Source: Planctomycetaceae bacterium (GTDB lineage Bacteria; Planctomycetota; Planctomycetia; Pirellulales; Thermoguttaceae). Taken from it: a stretch of 45,816 nucleotides of DNA. The position numbers were made by a program, and so were the translations under genes. The number at the start of each line of letters is the position of its first letter. Positions within the stretch are counted from its first letter, which is position 1. Positions 1 through 8,033 of this stretch are shown here, in pieces. The DNA lies in the NCBI GenBank assembly GCA_012719125.1, contig JAAYAY010000133.1, positions 1 through 45,816 of the forward strand, written 5' to 3'. Below the pieces are notes generated by a model. The model was not told the origin of the DNA. It did no database searches and was given only the letters and a program-made list of their open reading frames with translations.

Positions 1-20
1 CCCGTCAGTTGCACAAATCC
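1..20 (+). repeat. Left terminal inverted repeat of the IS1380-like element
   Basis: The sequence starts CCCGTCAGTTGCACAAATCC and pairs with 1617-1636 at 15 of 20 positions. It may extend left of the window. Confidence 0.7.
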
Positions 21-32
21 ATTGATGTGATC

Positions 33-61
33 TTGACAAAAGGCGGTGAAACTCGATGCTT
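33..61 (+). promoter_or_regulatory. Possible transposase promoter
   Basis: A consensus -35 box TTGACA lies at 33-38. A weak -10 candidate (GATGCT or ATGCTT) follows 16-17 bases later, ahead of the transposase start. Only the -35 box is convincing. Confidence 0.3.
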
Positions 62-77
62 TCCAGTGTAAGAAAAA

Positions 78-1490
78 GTGTCCCCAATGGGAACAATGGA
101 AAACAGGAGTTCACCGCCAGTGAAGTTGAGAAGAAGCGATGTTGTATGGGGCGTTTATCGGATTCCTGAGATTCGTTGTGAGTCTGAAGATCAAGCCAGC
201 TTAACATCTTTCGCCGGACTTGTCATCTTCCAGCGTCTATTTGCCCGACTCGGGATTAAGCGGCAACTTCAGGCTTGCTTTGCTCATCTCCGGCAGAACG
301 CGACCTATCGTGCCCACAACATCGTTTTCTGGTTGATCATCCATCTCGTCCTCGGTTTTCGCAGGTTGCGAGATCGCGACTACTATCACGACGATCCGAT
401 GGTGCGGCGGGTTCTCGGAATGAACCGTTTGCCGGACGTAGCGACCATCAGCCGGACGCTTTCTACGGTGGACGAAGAGGCTGTCGCCGGTTACCGGGCG
501 ATGTCGCGCAACTTGGTGCTGGACCGACTGGAAACGGAACAATTATCACGCGTTACGCTGGACTTCGATGGCTCGGTACTTTCAACGGGTCGACATGCGG
601 AAGGCACGGCGATCGGTTTCAACAAGAAAAAGAAGGGGGCTCGGAGTTACTACCCGCTGTTTTGTACGGTTGCCCAGACGGCGCAGATCCTCGACTTGCA
701 TCACCGGCCGGGCAATGTACACGACTCGAACGGAGCCAAGCCATTCATCGCTTCGTGCATTGAGGAAGTCAAGGGACGATTACCGCAGGCCGCTCTTGAG
801 GCGAGGATTGACAGTGCCTTCTTCAACGAAGATCAACTCGTTGCCTTGGATGAAGAAGGCGTCGAATTCACGGCCAGTGTGCCCTTTGCTCGATTCCCGA
901 AGTTTAAGAAGATTATCGAAGCGCGAAAACGCTGGCGGTGGATCGATGACACTTGGTCGTACTTCGAGTGCGACTGGAAACCGGATAAGTGGAAACAAGG
1001 TTTTCGAATCCTCGTCGTGCGGCAGAAGAAGGCCGTCCCGATCAAGGGTCCGATCCAACTCGATCTTTTCGAGCCGCGGAGCCACGAGTACGACTACCAG
1101 GTGATCGTCACGAACAAGAAACCCGCGGCAAAGCGTGTGATGGAGTTCCATCATGGTCGCGGTTCTCAGGAGGGCGTCTTTGCCGAGTCGAAGCAGTTCT
1201 GCCAGCTGGAATACATTCCGGTACGCACTCTCCACGGCAACCAAATCTACTGCATCTCGGCCGTGATGGCTCACAACCTGACGCGGGAATTGCAGATGGA
1301 TACCTACGAACGAGAACGTGGCACGACGGCCAAGCGCCGCAACCTTTGGGGTTTTGAGACGCTCGGCACACTTCGCAACCGTTTGATCCGCCGCGCCGGC
1401 CGATTGATTCGGCCACAAGGCCGCCTGACTCTCGTGATCCATGCGAACGAAAAACTTCGCCAAGAACTTGAGATCTACGCCGCCGGCTGA
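78..1490 (+). CDS. IS1380-family DDE transposase
   Basis: This is the transposase that would catalyse cut-and-paste movement of the 1-1636 element. At 470 residues it has normal family length and appears intact. An acidic triad can be read: LDFDGS near residues 161-166, RIDSAFF near 243-249 (Asp245) and a Glu in the GSQEGVFAE segment before the C-terminal basic region. An N-terminal basic helical region precedes the catalytic core. The start is uncertain: GTG at 78, ATG at 87 and ATG at 96 are all in frame and none has a clear ribosome binding site. The frame is uninterrupted, so the copy could be active. Family assignment comes from motif layout and length, not an alignment. Confidence 0.88.
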   Translation: MSPMGTMENRSSPPVKLRRSDVVWGVYRIPEIRCESEDQASLTSFAGLVIFQRLFARLGIKRQLQACFAHLRQNATYRAHNIVFWLIIHLVLGFRRLRDRDYYHDDPMVRRVLGMNRLPDVATISRTLSTVDEEAVAGYRAMSRNLVLDRLETEQLSRVTLDFDGSVLSTGRHAEGTAIGFNKKKKGARSYYPLFCTVAQTAQILDLHHRPGNVHDSNGAKPFIASCIEEVKGRLPQAALEARIDSAFFNEDQLVALDEEGVEFTASVPFARFPKFKKIIEARKRWRWIDDTWSYFECDWKPDKWKQGFRILVVRQKKAVPIKGPIQLDLFEPRSHEYDYQVIVTNKKPAAKRVMEFHHGRGSQEGVFAESKQFCQLEYIPVRTLHGNQIYCISAVMAHNLTRELQMDTYERERGTTAKRRNLWGFETLGTLRNRLIRRAGRLIRPQGRLTLVIHANEKLRQELEIYAAG

Positions 1491-1616
1491 TCCAGCGATC
1501 GCACTCCACCGATAACGATTATCAACGCTACCCGTACGCGCTATCGAAGCCCCGAATCGTCGATCAGCTCTCCTCTGACCCCGCCACCCCCTCAACTAGC
1601 CCGTTGCAGAACCACT

Positions 1617-1636
1617 CGATTTATGCAACAGTTGGG
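1617..1636 (-). repeat. Right terminal inverted repeat of the IS1380-like element
   Basis: CGATTTATGCAACAGTTGGG is the inverted, imperfect copy (15/20) of bases 1-20. It marks the right boundary of the element. Confidence 0.7.
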
Positions 1637-1733
1637 TAAACTGCGATTGTGCTTTCATCAGCCGGGCAGGTGGAAGCCCGGACTCCGACTTCCTGAACCC
1701 CGACAACTGACAACTGTTTCCGGAGGTGGGGCG

Positions 1734-3008
1734 ATGTTCCATGCGGTGGTGATGGTGGCTATTGCTCTGACAGGACAAGCCGATGCGGTAACGGCGGACG
1801 AGGACCTGAAACTCGAAGTCCTCCGTCTCGTCCGGCGACTCGACTCCCGCGAACTGGCCGATCGCGAAGCGGCGGAAAAGGCTCTGCTCGAAATGGGTCC
1901 CAAGGCGTTGGATCTGTTCCCGCCGGTCGACGAGCGCACACCGGCCGAGGTGAAAGAGCGGCTCGACCGGGTCAAGGTCGTGCTACAGAAACAGCAGGCC
2001 GAAGCAGCGGCCGCCAATTCGACGGTCACGCTTTCGGGTGAGCGGATGTTGCTCACCGACATCTTCGAGGCAATCCAGAAGCAGACCGGCAACAGCATCA
2101 AGTTCGAACAGGGCGGTCCCAATGCCCCGCCCGTCCGCCTGAACGTGGACTACAACGACGCCCCTTTCTGGCCCACCTTCGACGAGATTCTCGACCGTGC
2201 GGGCCTGGCCGTGGGCACCTACGGCATGGACCGGACGCTTTCGATCCGCGTGGCTCGGGGCGAAATGTTGCCGCGCACCCAGACGGCCTCCTATGCCGGC
2301 CCGTTCCGCTTTCAGGCGGTCCGCGTGGATGCCGGCCGCGACTTGCGGATGGACGGGAGCCGCTCCATGTCGCTGACCATCGAGATTGCCTGGGAACCCC
2401 GTTTCCGCCCCATCAGCATGCAACAACGCATGAGCGAGATTCAGATCGCGGATGAAAACGGCGAACCGGTCCTCATCGCGGCCCGGGGAGCCGAACTCGA
2501 GATCCCCGTTTTGGCGGAGGCCATTTCCACCGAGTTGCGGATCCCTTTGGAGGCTCCTCCCAGGAGCGTGCAGAAGATTGCCCGGCTGAAAGGCTCGATG
2601 CACGCCCTCATGCAGGGCAAAGCGGAAGCGTTCGAGTTCGGCGATCTTGGCAAGGCCGACAACGTGGAAAAACGCGCCGCGGGAGTGACGGTGATTCTGG
2701 AGCAGGTGCGGCGCAACCGCGACGTGTGGGAGATTCGTGTGATTACCCGCTTCGACGACGCCGAAGGCGCCCTGGCCTCCCATCGCAACTGGGTCTTCGA
2801 CAATCCGGCCAAACTGATTGCACCCGGCGGGGAAGAGATACCGTTCCATGCCTACGACAGCACCAGGCAGATGGAAAACGAAGTCGGCGTGGCCTACTTC
2901 TTCGGCATCGACGGCAACCTCGACGGCTACAAGTTCGTCTACGAAACGGCCAGCACGGTCCTGTCGGCCAAGTTCGACTACGAGTTGAAAGACATCGAAC
3001 TACCCTGA
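1734..3008 (+). CDS. Secreted protein with HEAT-like N-terminus and secretin/STN-like segment
   Basis: I do not recognise a specific function. The 424-residue protein starts at ATG 1734 behind a strong GGAGGTGGGG site at 1722-1731; the frame is open back into the IS at 1623 but that part is not signal-peptide-like. Residues 1-21 form a signal peptide. Residues 25-80 are a charged helical pair (RRLDSRELADREAAEKALLEM) of a type common in planctomycete exported proteins. Residues about 95-175 resemble the small domain near the N-terminus of secretins or FecR-type receptors (MLLTDIFEAIQKQTG, then DYNDAPFWPTFDEIL). The rest is probably beta-rich. It is exported by inference. The gene ends 9 bp inside the convergent PilZ gene. 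The IS1380-like element upstream may change its expression. Confidence 0.72.
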   Translation: MFHAVVMVAIALTGQADAVTADEDLKLEVLRLVRRLDSRELADREAAEKALLEMGPKALDLFPPVDERTPAEVKERLDRVKVVLQKQQAEAAAANSTVTLSGERMLLTDIFEAIQKQTGNSIKFEQGGPNAPPVRLNVDYNDAPFWPTFDEILDRAGLAVGTYGMDRTLSIRVARGEMLPRTQTASYAGPFRFQAVRVDAGRDLRMDGSRSMSLTIEIAWEPRFRPISMQQRMSEIQIADENGEPVLIAARGAELEIPVLAEAISTELRIPLEAPPRSVQKIARLKGSMHALMQGKAEAFEFGDLGKADNVEKRAAGVTVILEQVRRNRDVWEIRVITRFDDAEGALASHRNWVFDNPAKLIAPGGEEIPFHAYDSTRQMENEVGVAYFFGIDGNLDGYKFVYETASTVLSAKFDYELKDIELP

Positions 3009-3359
3009 CGGCTGCCCGTCGGCCGCCAGGATCTCATTCAGGAACAGCTCACCCAGCGTTTCCAGATCGAGTTGCCAACCCGTCTTGCAGCCGACCAGCC
3101 AGTTGCCGTTCGGTTCTTCGTGGCACCAGCGAACCGTGGCCGGGAACAACATGTCGAGACCTCGGTCCGCCGCCGCGATGGTCATCACCACGGTTTCCTG
3201 TTCCTCCAGCGCCATGGGGAGACGCAACTGGAACCCGTCGCGAGACAGATTGACGAGTTCGGCTCCGATCGCGTTGGCCGATCCGCCCGGCGAACGCCTC
3301 ACCTCCACCGTGACTCCCGTGGACGCATGACGCGGACTGCGAGCGACAAAACCGTTCAT
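3000..3359 (-). CDS. PilZ-domain protein
   Basis: A 119-residue single-domain protein resembling PilZ, the cyclic-di-GMP-binding fold. Support: an RR pair (VRRSPGG) just before the beta-barrel, then NLSRDGFQLRLP, which matches the [D/N]xSxxG core, and a terminal TVRW...GNWLVGCK strand pair. The start at 3359 is chosen because a GGAG lies 7 bases upstream; the longer open frame to 3482 adds low-complexity sequence without a ribosome site. PilZ proteins usually relay cyclic-di-GMP levels to motility, secretion or polysaccharide synthesis, but no partner is visible here. The 3' end overlaps the converging secreted-protein gene by 9 bp. Confidence 0.75.
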   Translation of the reverse strand: MNGFVARSPRHASTGVTVEVRRSPGGSANAIGAELVNLSRDGFQLRLPMALEEQETVVMTIAAADRGLDMLFPATVRWCHEEPNGNWLVGCKTGWQLDLETLGELFLNEILAADGQPSG

Positions 3360-3523
3360 GGACGTGCTCCGGTATGGGAAATGGGAAACCCGCGGACCAA
3401 AGAATTCTACCTCGCGAGGTCCCGTTCCTTCCCCACAAGTCCGCCGGCTCCACAAAAAGGCGCCCGCGGGTCCGGCTGGCACAATCGGATCGGTTATATG
3501 CCCGGACAGGTTGCAGATCGGCC

Positions 3524-4036
3524 CTACGACAACACCTTCTTCACGCCCAGCGGGTCCGTTGGATCGAGGGCCAGGAGCTGTATGGCGACTTCCTTCGCCT
3601 TGTTGCTCTCGTCCAGTTCGAGCAGAACCTGCACCAACCCCGCCCCTGCTTCATGAAAGGCCCGGTTGGCCGGATTGGCATAGGGCAGCGGGAAGTCCAG
3701 GCCCCGTTTGGGAACGGCATCGGCTCCGAGTTGAAAAGCGTAGCCGAAGTGGGCACGGGCCAGATCCCGATCGCCGGCCTCCGCGGCGATCTTGCCGAGC
3801 AGTTGGTGGGCCTCCAGCAGCTCGTGGCAGCCGCCCAGGAGCCAGCGGAGTTCGTCGACGGCGATCTCCGTTTCACCGGCAGCCAGCATGGCGTGGACCT
3901 CTTCCATGTCCTCGGCCCGCTCGCGCACGCTCGGCGGGAAAAGGAACTCGTAGCTCTTTCTGTCGGCCGCCCGCCGAACCTGAACGGCGCTCGACGCTCC
4001 TCGCTGGGCAGACTTCTTCTTGCGTTTTGCAGCCAC
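3524..4036 (-). CDS. TPR-like helical protein
   Basis: A cytoplasmic 170-residue protein with a strongly basic N-terminus (AAKRKKKSAQRG) followed by two or three TPR-like helix pairs: EEVHAMLAAGETEIAVDEL, ELLEAHQLLGKIAAEAGDRD, and a final pair ending QLLALDPTDPLGVKKVL. The GTG at 4036 is preferred because GGGAG precedes it by 9 bases; the frame stays open to an ATG at 4177, but that extension would run through the hairpin pair at 4104-4191, which argues against it. It probably acts as a protein-protein adaptor; no partner can be named. It is divergently oriented to the UROD-like gene at 4262. Confidence 0.6.
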   Translation of the reverse strand: MAAKRKKKSAQRGASSAVQVRRAADRKSYEFLFPPSVRERAEDMEEVHAMLAAGETEIAVDELRWLLGGCHELLEAHQLLGKIAAEAGDRDLARAHFGYAFQLGADAVPKRGLDFPLPYANPANRAFHEAGAGLVQVLLELDESNKAKEVAIQLLALDPTDPLGVKKVLS

Positions 4037-4103
4037 CTGTTCGCACTCCCGAAAACATGCAGAGATCCAGCCTAGCCGAGCCGCCGAGCTGCGCCTAGTC
4101 AAT

Positions 4104-4132
4104 CCCCGTGGGTCGCTCCTGCCGGGTGCGAC
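4104..4132 (-). repeat. CGGCA-loop hairpin repeat, copy 1 (inverted member of a pair)
   Basis: CCCCGTGGG is followed by an 8-bp stem (GTCGCTCC / GGTGCGAC, one mismatch) around loop TGCCG. Read on the minus strand it has the same layout as the copies at 4164, 22705 and 43412: stem, CGGCA loop, stem, CCCACGGGG. Confidence 0.6.
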
Positions 4133-4163
4133 TTCATCGTGAAGGAAGTGTCCGTTTCGGGGA

Positions 4164-4191
4164 GTGATACTCGGCAAGTATCACCCACGGG
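4164..4191 (+). repeat. CGGCA-loop hairpin repeat, copy 2
   Basis: A perfect 8-bp stem GTGATACT / AGTATCAC encloses loop CGGCA and is followed by CCACGGG. With copy 1 it forms an inverted pair spanning 4104-4191 whose outer ends are CCCCGTGGGT and ACCCACGGG, an arrangement like BIME units built from REP elements. Confidence 0.7.
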
Positions 4192-4261
4192 CGGCTGACG
4201 TACCTGCCCGAATCTGCTACCTTGACGAAACTGGCACCTCCCACAGCTTGACTGCCGAACC

Positions 4262-5320
4262 ATGAACAGCAAACAACGCGCTCTCGAAGCCGTCGCCCGC
4301 CGCTCGCCGGACCGCATCCCGGTCGATTTCAATGCAAACCCGGGCACCCTCGCCCGGTTGATGCGCGATCTGGAGGTGAGCACCCACCGCGAGTTGCTCG
4401 ATCGTCTGCACGTCGACATCGTCGACCTCCGCGGCGTGGTCGATCCGATCTATCGGGGCGCCGTGCCCAAGGAACAGGACCTGGGCGGCGGGATGAAGGA
4501 GAACTGGCTCGGCTGGCGGACTCGCCGCATGGAGACCGCCACGGGCCCGGAGGATGCCGCCTGTGATTTTATCTTCGCCGGGGCGACGACCGTCGAAGAG
4601 ATGGCCGACTGGCGCTGGTTCGACGTCGACTGGTTCGACTTCTCCGACTTCGCCGAGCGCCTCGAGCCCTGGACCGATCTGGCCGTGATGGCCAGCGGCG
4701 CCAGCGTGTTTCAGCACCCGGCCTTCCTGCGAGGCAGCGACAATCTGCTGGCCGACATGGCCCTCCGCCCGGAATTGGCCGAATACCTGATCGACCGCCA
4801 CACCGACTTCTACGTGGCCTTCTTCGATCACATGTTCAAGGCCGCCCCGGGCAAGATCGACATCCTGCGGATCGCCGACGACCTGGGCATGCAGGACCGC
4901 CTGCTGATGAGCCCGGCCATGTTCGATCGGTTCATCGGCCCTCGTCTCGATCGAATCATCCGCATGGCCCACGATCACGGGGTGAAGATCATGTTCCACA
5001 CCTGCGGCGCCGTCGTGCCCTTGATCGACCGCCTCATCGATCTCGGCGTCGACATGCTTGATCCGATCCAGGTTCGCGCCAAGGACATGGACCCGGCCCG
5101 GATCAAGGAGCGATTCGGATCGCGGATTGCCCTTCACGGCGCAATCGACACGCAGTACCTCTTGCCACGCGGCACGCCTGAAGACGTTGCGAGCGAGGTC
5201 CGGCGGATGATCGACAGGTTGGGCCCGGAAGGCTACGTGATCAGTCCGTGCCACGTCCTGCAGACCGACGTGCCGACGGCCAATGTGTTGGCGCTTTATG
5301 ATACGGTGAATCCTTCATAG
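4262..5320 (+). CDS. Uroporphyrinogen-decarboxylase-like (UROD superfamily) methyltransferase
   Basis: A 352-residue TIM-barrel protein of the UROD superfamily, most like the corrinoid/CoM methyltransferase branch rather than HemE. The N-terminus (SKQRALEAVARRSPDRIPVDF) is the usual opening of this branch. A zinc-type site can be read: FHTCG near residue 245 and SPCH near residue 330, the HxC...C pattern known from MtaA/MtbA-type enzymes. The arginine-rich substrate loop of true HemE is not evident. The substrate is unknown; methyl transfer from a corrinoid partner is inferred from the family and no corrinoid protein is encoded nearby. ATG at 4262 directly follows the expected N-terminus. The next gene begins 20 bp after the stop, so the two may be cotranscribed. 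Confidence 0.85.
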   Translation: MNSKQRALEAVARRSPDRIPVDFNANPGTLARLMRDLEVSTHRELLDRLHVDIVDLRGVVDPIYRGAVPKEQDLGGGMKENWLGWRTRRMETATGPEDAACDFIFAGATTVEEMADWRWFDVDWFDFSDFAERLEPWTDLAVMASGASVFQHPAFLRGSDNLLADMALRPELAEYLIDRHTDFYVAFFDHMFKAAPGKIDILRIADDLGMQDRLLMSPAMFDRFIGPRLDRIIRMAHDHGVKIMFHTCGAVVPLIDRLIDLGVDMLDPIQVRAKDMDPARIKERFGSRIALHGAIDTQYLLPRGTPEDVASEVRRMIDRLGPEGYVISPCHVLQTDVPTANVLALYDTVNPS

Positions 5321-5340
5321 GTCTGCATGAGGATCGGATC

Positions 5341-5898
5341 GTGTGCGTGAGATCAGACCGTCGCATCCAACTTATCGAATCGTGGTTTCAGGCGCACGAA
5401 GACGGTGAATTCGCCATTCTGCCTGCCGAGCATGCTACCGCGATTCTTAGCGACCCGGAGGCAGCTCGCACGCTTGTCTACACGACGAAAGCCGAATGTG
5501 CGGCACGCCTGGCCGGTTCGTGTGGTTTCGCCGAACCCGTCTCAATGGTGAGCCGATACGGCCTGCCGTCGGCAAGCGACGCGGCACTACTCGAGAGCTT
5601 GGCAGACCGGACAGCATGTGTCTTCTTCGGCGATGCAGATCCGCCCGACATCCTCGTGTTTGCCTGGCTGGAGCAGCACGTTCCAATCCAGTGGCGGGGA
5701 GTGAGCGACGCCGTGCTGCTGCAATTCGGGCACCGGGACCTGAAGGCGATCTCGATTCCCATGTCGGCGGCGGAGAAAGACACCGTCCCCCTGCTGAACG
5801 ATCTCTGTCCGGACTTCCGAAAGCTCCTCGGACCGCAATGTGCGGCGATTCTTGAGCGCGGGTTCAAGGTTGAGCTGGAGGCAGTTCTTCAGTGCTGA
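5341..5898 (+). CDS. Unknown protein with a possible Toprim-like motif
   Basis: I do not recognise this 185-residue protein. It starts at GTG 5341 with AGGA 7 bases upstream, only 20 bp after the UROD-like gene. The central segment VFFGDADPPDILVFAWL (about residues 100-116) has the strand followed by GDxD and a helix seen in Toprim domains such as those of DUF2399/JetD-type nucleases, and an earlier strand LVYTTKAEC could carry the acidic residue that Toprim folds place first. That match is weak and by eye. No signal peptide or membrane segment is visible. It may be cotranscribed with the preceding gene, although no functional link is obvious. Confidence 0.55.
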   Translation: MCVRSDRRIQLIESWFQAHEDGEFAILPAEHATAILSDPEAARTLVYTTKAECAARLAGSCGFAEPVSMVSRYGLPSASDAALLESLADRTACVFFGDADPPDILVFAWLEQHVPIQWRGVSDAVLLQFGHRDLKAISIPMSAAEKDTVPLLNDLCPDFRKLLGPQCAAILERGFKVELEAVLQC

Positions 5899-6176
5899 TC
5901 GATTACCTTTATTTCGTCCGGTCTTGTCTGTCGGAACAACCTGATTCGAGAGCGGGGAGTGGAGAGAGGCAGAGTTCTGCCCTCGCGAAGGAGTGAAAAC
6001 AGCCATTGACAGCCCCCGTGTCGGGCGAGAGAATTCTTGGGAGCCGCGTTGCACTGAAGCAGGAAAAACCTGGGCCGGCTGTTTCTCTCTAGGGGAGTGG
6101 CTGTCGGCGGCCTGCGGTCCTTCGGATTCCCTTCTGCGGGGGACGAATCCGAACCAGTCAAGGAAGGAACGGACTC

Positions 6177-8033
6177 TTGCCGAACCTCACGAAGTTGGCC
6201 CCCTCGGCCGAGTTGGATATGGCAGCCGGCCTGAAGGCTCGTTGGCAGACCGCTGGGGGGATTCCGATCTCGCTGCAGGCCTCGCCGGGCTTTGCCGAGC
6301 CCGTCACCTGCAACGTGGAAGTTCTCCGCTTGCACCTGGAGCACGCCCGGCTCAGTCTCCTTCGAGGCTTCGACGAACTGCTCTGTCTGGAAGGATTGAC
6401 CGGGGTCGAACACTTTCCCCACCAGATCGAAACGGTCCGCAAAGTGCTGCGGCACTTCCGCGGCCGCGTGTTGCTGGCCGACGAGGTCGGGCTGGGCAAG
6501 ACGATCGAGGCTTGCCTGGTGTTGCGCGAGTTTCTGCTTCGCGGACTCGCAAAACGCGTGTTGATCCTGGTCCCCACGGCCCTGGTCTCTCAGTGGCGCG
6601 AGGAGCTTGTGTCGAAGTTCGGCCTGGAGTTCTCCGTTCCGCCCAGAACCAGGCAGGCCGATCGTGCCGAGTACTGGACCGGCACGGACCGGGTACTGTC
6701 GTCGCTGTCGTTTGCCAAAAGCCAGCGGCGTGCCGCGGCCGTCACTGCCGCGCCCTGGGACCTGGTCATCGTCGACGAAGCGCACCACTGCAAGAATCGC
6801 ACGACCCGCAACTGGCAATTGATCAACGGACTGAAACGCCGGCACCTGTTCCTCCTGACGGCCACTCCCGTGCAGAACAACCTGCTGGAACTGTACAACC
6901 TGTTGACGCTGCTGGAACCCGGTCACCTGAAGACCGAGACGGACTTCAAGCGCCAGTACGTTCGGCGGGGCAATCCGCGAGACCCCCGCAACCGCCATCG
7001 GCTGCGGACGTTGCTGGGCGAGGTGATGATCCGCAACACCCGCAGCCTGGTCCAAATGGACTTGCCGCCGCGTTATGCCCAAACCCTGATGGCTCAGCCG
7101 CACGGCGACGAAGAGCGGCTCTATCGCCTCCTGGATGAATACCTTCGGCGGCGCAGAGCCTTGCCGCAGGAAGACGCCGTCGCCGGTGCGGAGATCGACG
7201 AGATCGAAAAGGAGGACGGGGCGGGGCCGCCGCTGAGCGGGGCCGCACTGCCCCCGTTGGGACGAAAACAGTTGAGTACCCTCCTTTCCGCCTCCGGCAG
7301 CCACCCCCGTTCGCTGGCCGACTCGTTGGAAAGGGTCGCCGGCACGGATCCCGACGCGGCGCCGATTATCGAGATCGCCCGAAACATCCAACGCTCGGCC
7401 AAAGACGAGAAGCTTTTGGAGCTTCTCCGGCAAAGCGGACAGGACAAAGTGTTGGTCTTCGCCAGTTTCCGGCGGACTCTGGAGCATCTTCAATCCCTGT
7501 TGGACCAAGCCGGAATTGCCTATGTCACGTTTTCCGGTGCAGAGTCGGACCGCCAGAAGGACGAAGCCGTGGAGACCTTCCGGCAGCTCGTGCCGGTGAT
7601 GCTCTGCTCCGAGTCGGGGGGCGAAGGGCGCAATCTCCAGTTCGCCAATACCCTGATCAACTACGATCTGCCCTGGAACCCGATGCGGATCGAGCAGCGA
7701 GTGGGGCGGATTCACCGCATCGGCCAGACTCGCGAGGTGTTCATCTTCAATATCTGCGCGGCCGGTTCGCTGGAAGCCCGGCTGCTCGACCTCCTGACCG
7801 ACAAGATCCGCATGTTCGAACTGGTGGTCGGGGAAGTCGGTTCGATTCTCGGGAATCTGGAAGGGGGCGAGGAGTTCGAGACGCTGGTGCTCAACCTCTG
7901 GATGCGTTCGGCCACCGACACGGAACTCGACCGGTCCTTCGACACGTTGGGCCGAACGCTGCTCGAAGCCCAGGAGGAGTATCTTACGACGAAGCAGCTT
8001 GACGAAGCGCTCTTCGGGGAGGATTACCAATGA
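6177..8033 (+). CDS. SNF2/RapA-type DEAH helicase
   Basis: A 618-residue superfamily 2 ATPase of the SNF2/HepA type. Motif I ADEVGLGKTIE is at 101-111 (Lys108), Ia around LILVPTALVSQW at 128-140, motif II DEAH at 200-203, motif III TATP at 228-231. The second RecA-like lobe carries VLVFASFRRTLEHL, a SESGGEGRNLQ motif V, and RVGRIHRIGQ as motif VI. Such proteins translocate on double-stranded DNA and remodel bound proteins; RapA recycles RNA polymerase. TTG at 6177 is chosen because AAGGAAGG lies about 7 bases upstream. It overlaps the next gene by the ATGA motif at 8030-8033, so translation is coupled, and the partner is probably functional with it. The exact role is unknown. Confidence 0.9.
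   Translation: MPNLTKLAPSAELDMAAGLKARWQTAGGIPISLQASPGFAEPVTCNVEVLRLHLEHARLSLLRGFDELLCLEGLTGVEHFPHQIETVRKVLRHFRGRVLLADEVGLGKTIEACLVLREFLLRGLAKRVLILVPTALVSQWREELVSKFGLEFSVPPRTRQADRAEYWTGTDRVLSSLSFAKSQRRAAAVTAAPWDLVIVDEAHHCKNRTTRNWQLINGLKRRHLFLLTATPVQNNLLELYNLLTLLEPGHLKTETDFKRQYVRRGNPRDPRNRHRLRTLLGEVMIRNTRSLVQMDLPPRYAQTLMAQPHGDEERLYRLLDEYLRRRRALPQEDAVAGAEIDEIEKEDGAGPPLSGAALPPLGRKQLSTLLSASGSHPRSLADSLERVAGTDPDAAPIIEIARNIQRSAKDEKLLELLRQSGQDKVLVFASFRRTLEHLQSLLDQAGIAYVTFSGAESDRQKDEAVETFRQLVPVMLCSESGGEGRNLQFANTLINYDLPWNPMRIEQRVGRIHRIGQTREVFIFNICAAGSLEARLLDLLTDKIRMFELVVGEVGSILGNLEGGEEFETLVLNLWMRSATDTELDRSFDTLGRTLLEAQEEYLTTKQLDEALFGEDYQ

Larger units (their letters stand above)
1..1636 (+). mobile_element. 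IS1380-family insertion sequence, apparently complete
   Basis: The element is defined by a transposase of the IS1380 type and by matching ends: bases 1-20 and the reverse complement of 1617-1636 agree at 15 of 20 positions, and the ends read CCC...GGG. About 1.64 kb is a normal size for this family. The left end coincides with the window edge, so the left target duplication cannot be seen; the four bases after the right end are TAAA, a candidate 4-bp duplication. The element sits about 97 bp upstream of the secreted-protein start at 1734 and may have displaced that gene's promoter. Confidence 0.8.

Noticed and set aside
4217-5254. 345-codon minus-strand frame
   Set aside because: Antisense to the UROD-like gene with its clear metal-site motifs; no own ribosome site.
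5889-8030. 713-codon minus-strand open frame
   Set aside because: It lies antisense to the SNF2-type helicase, whose motifs are unmistakable, so it is a codon-bias shadow.
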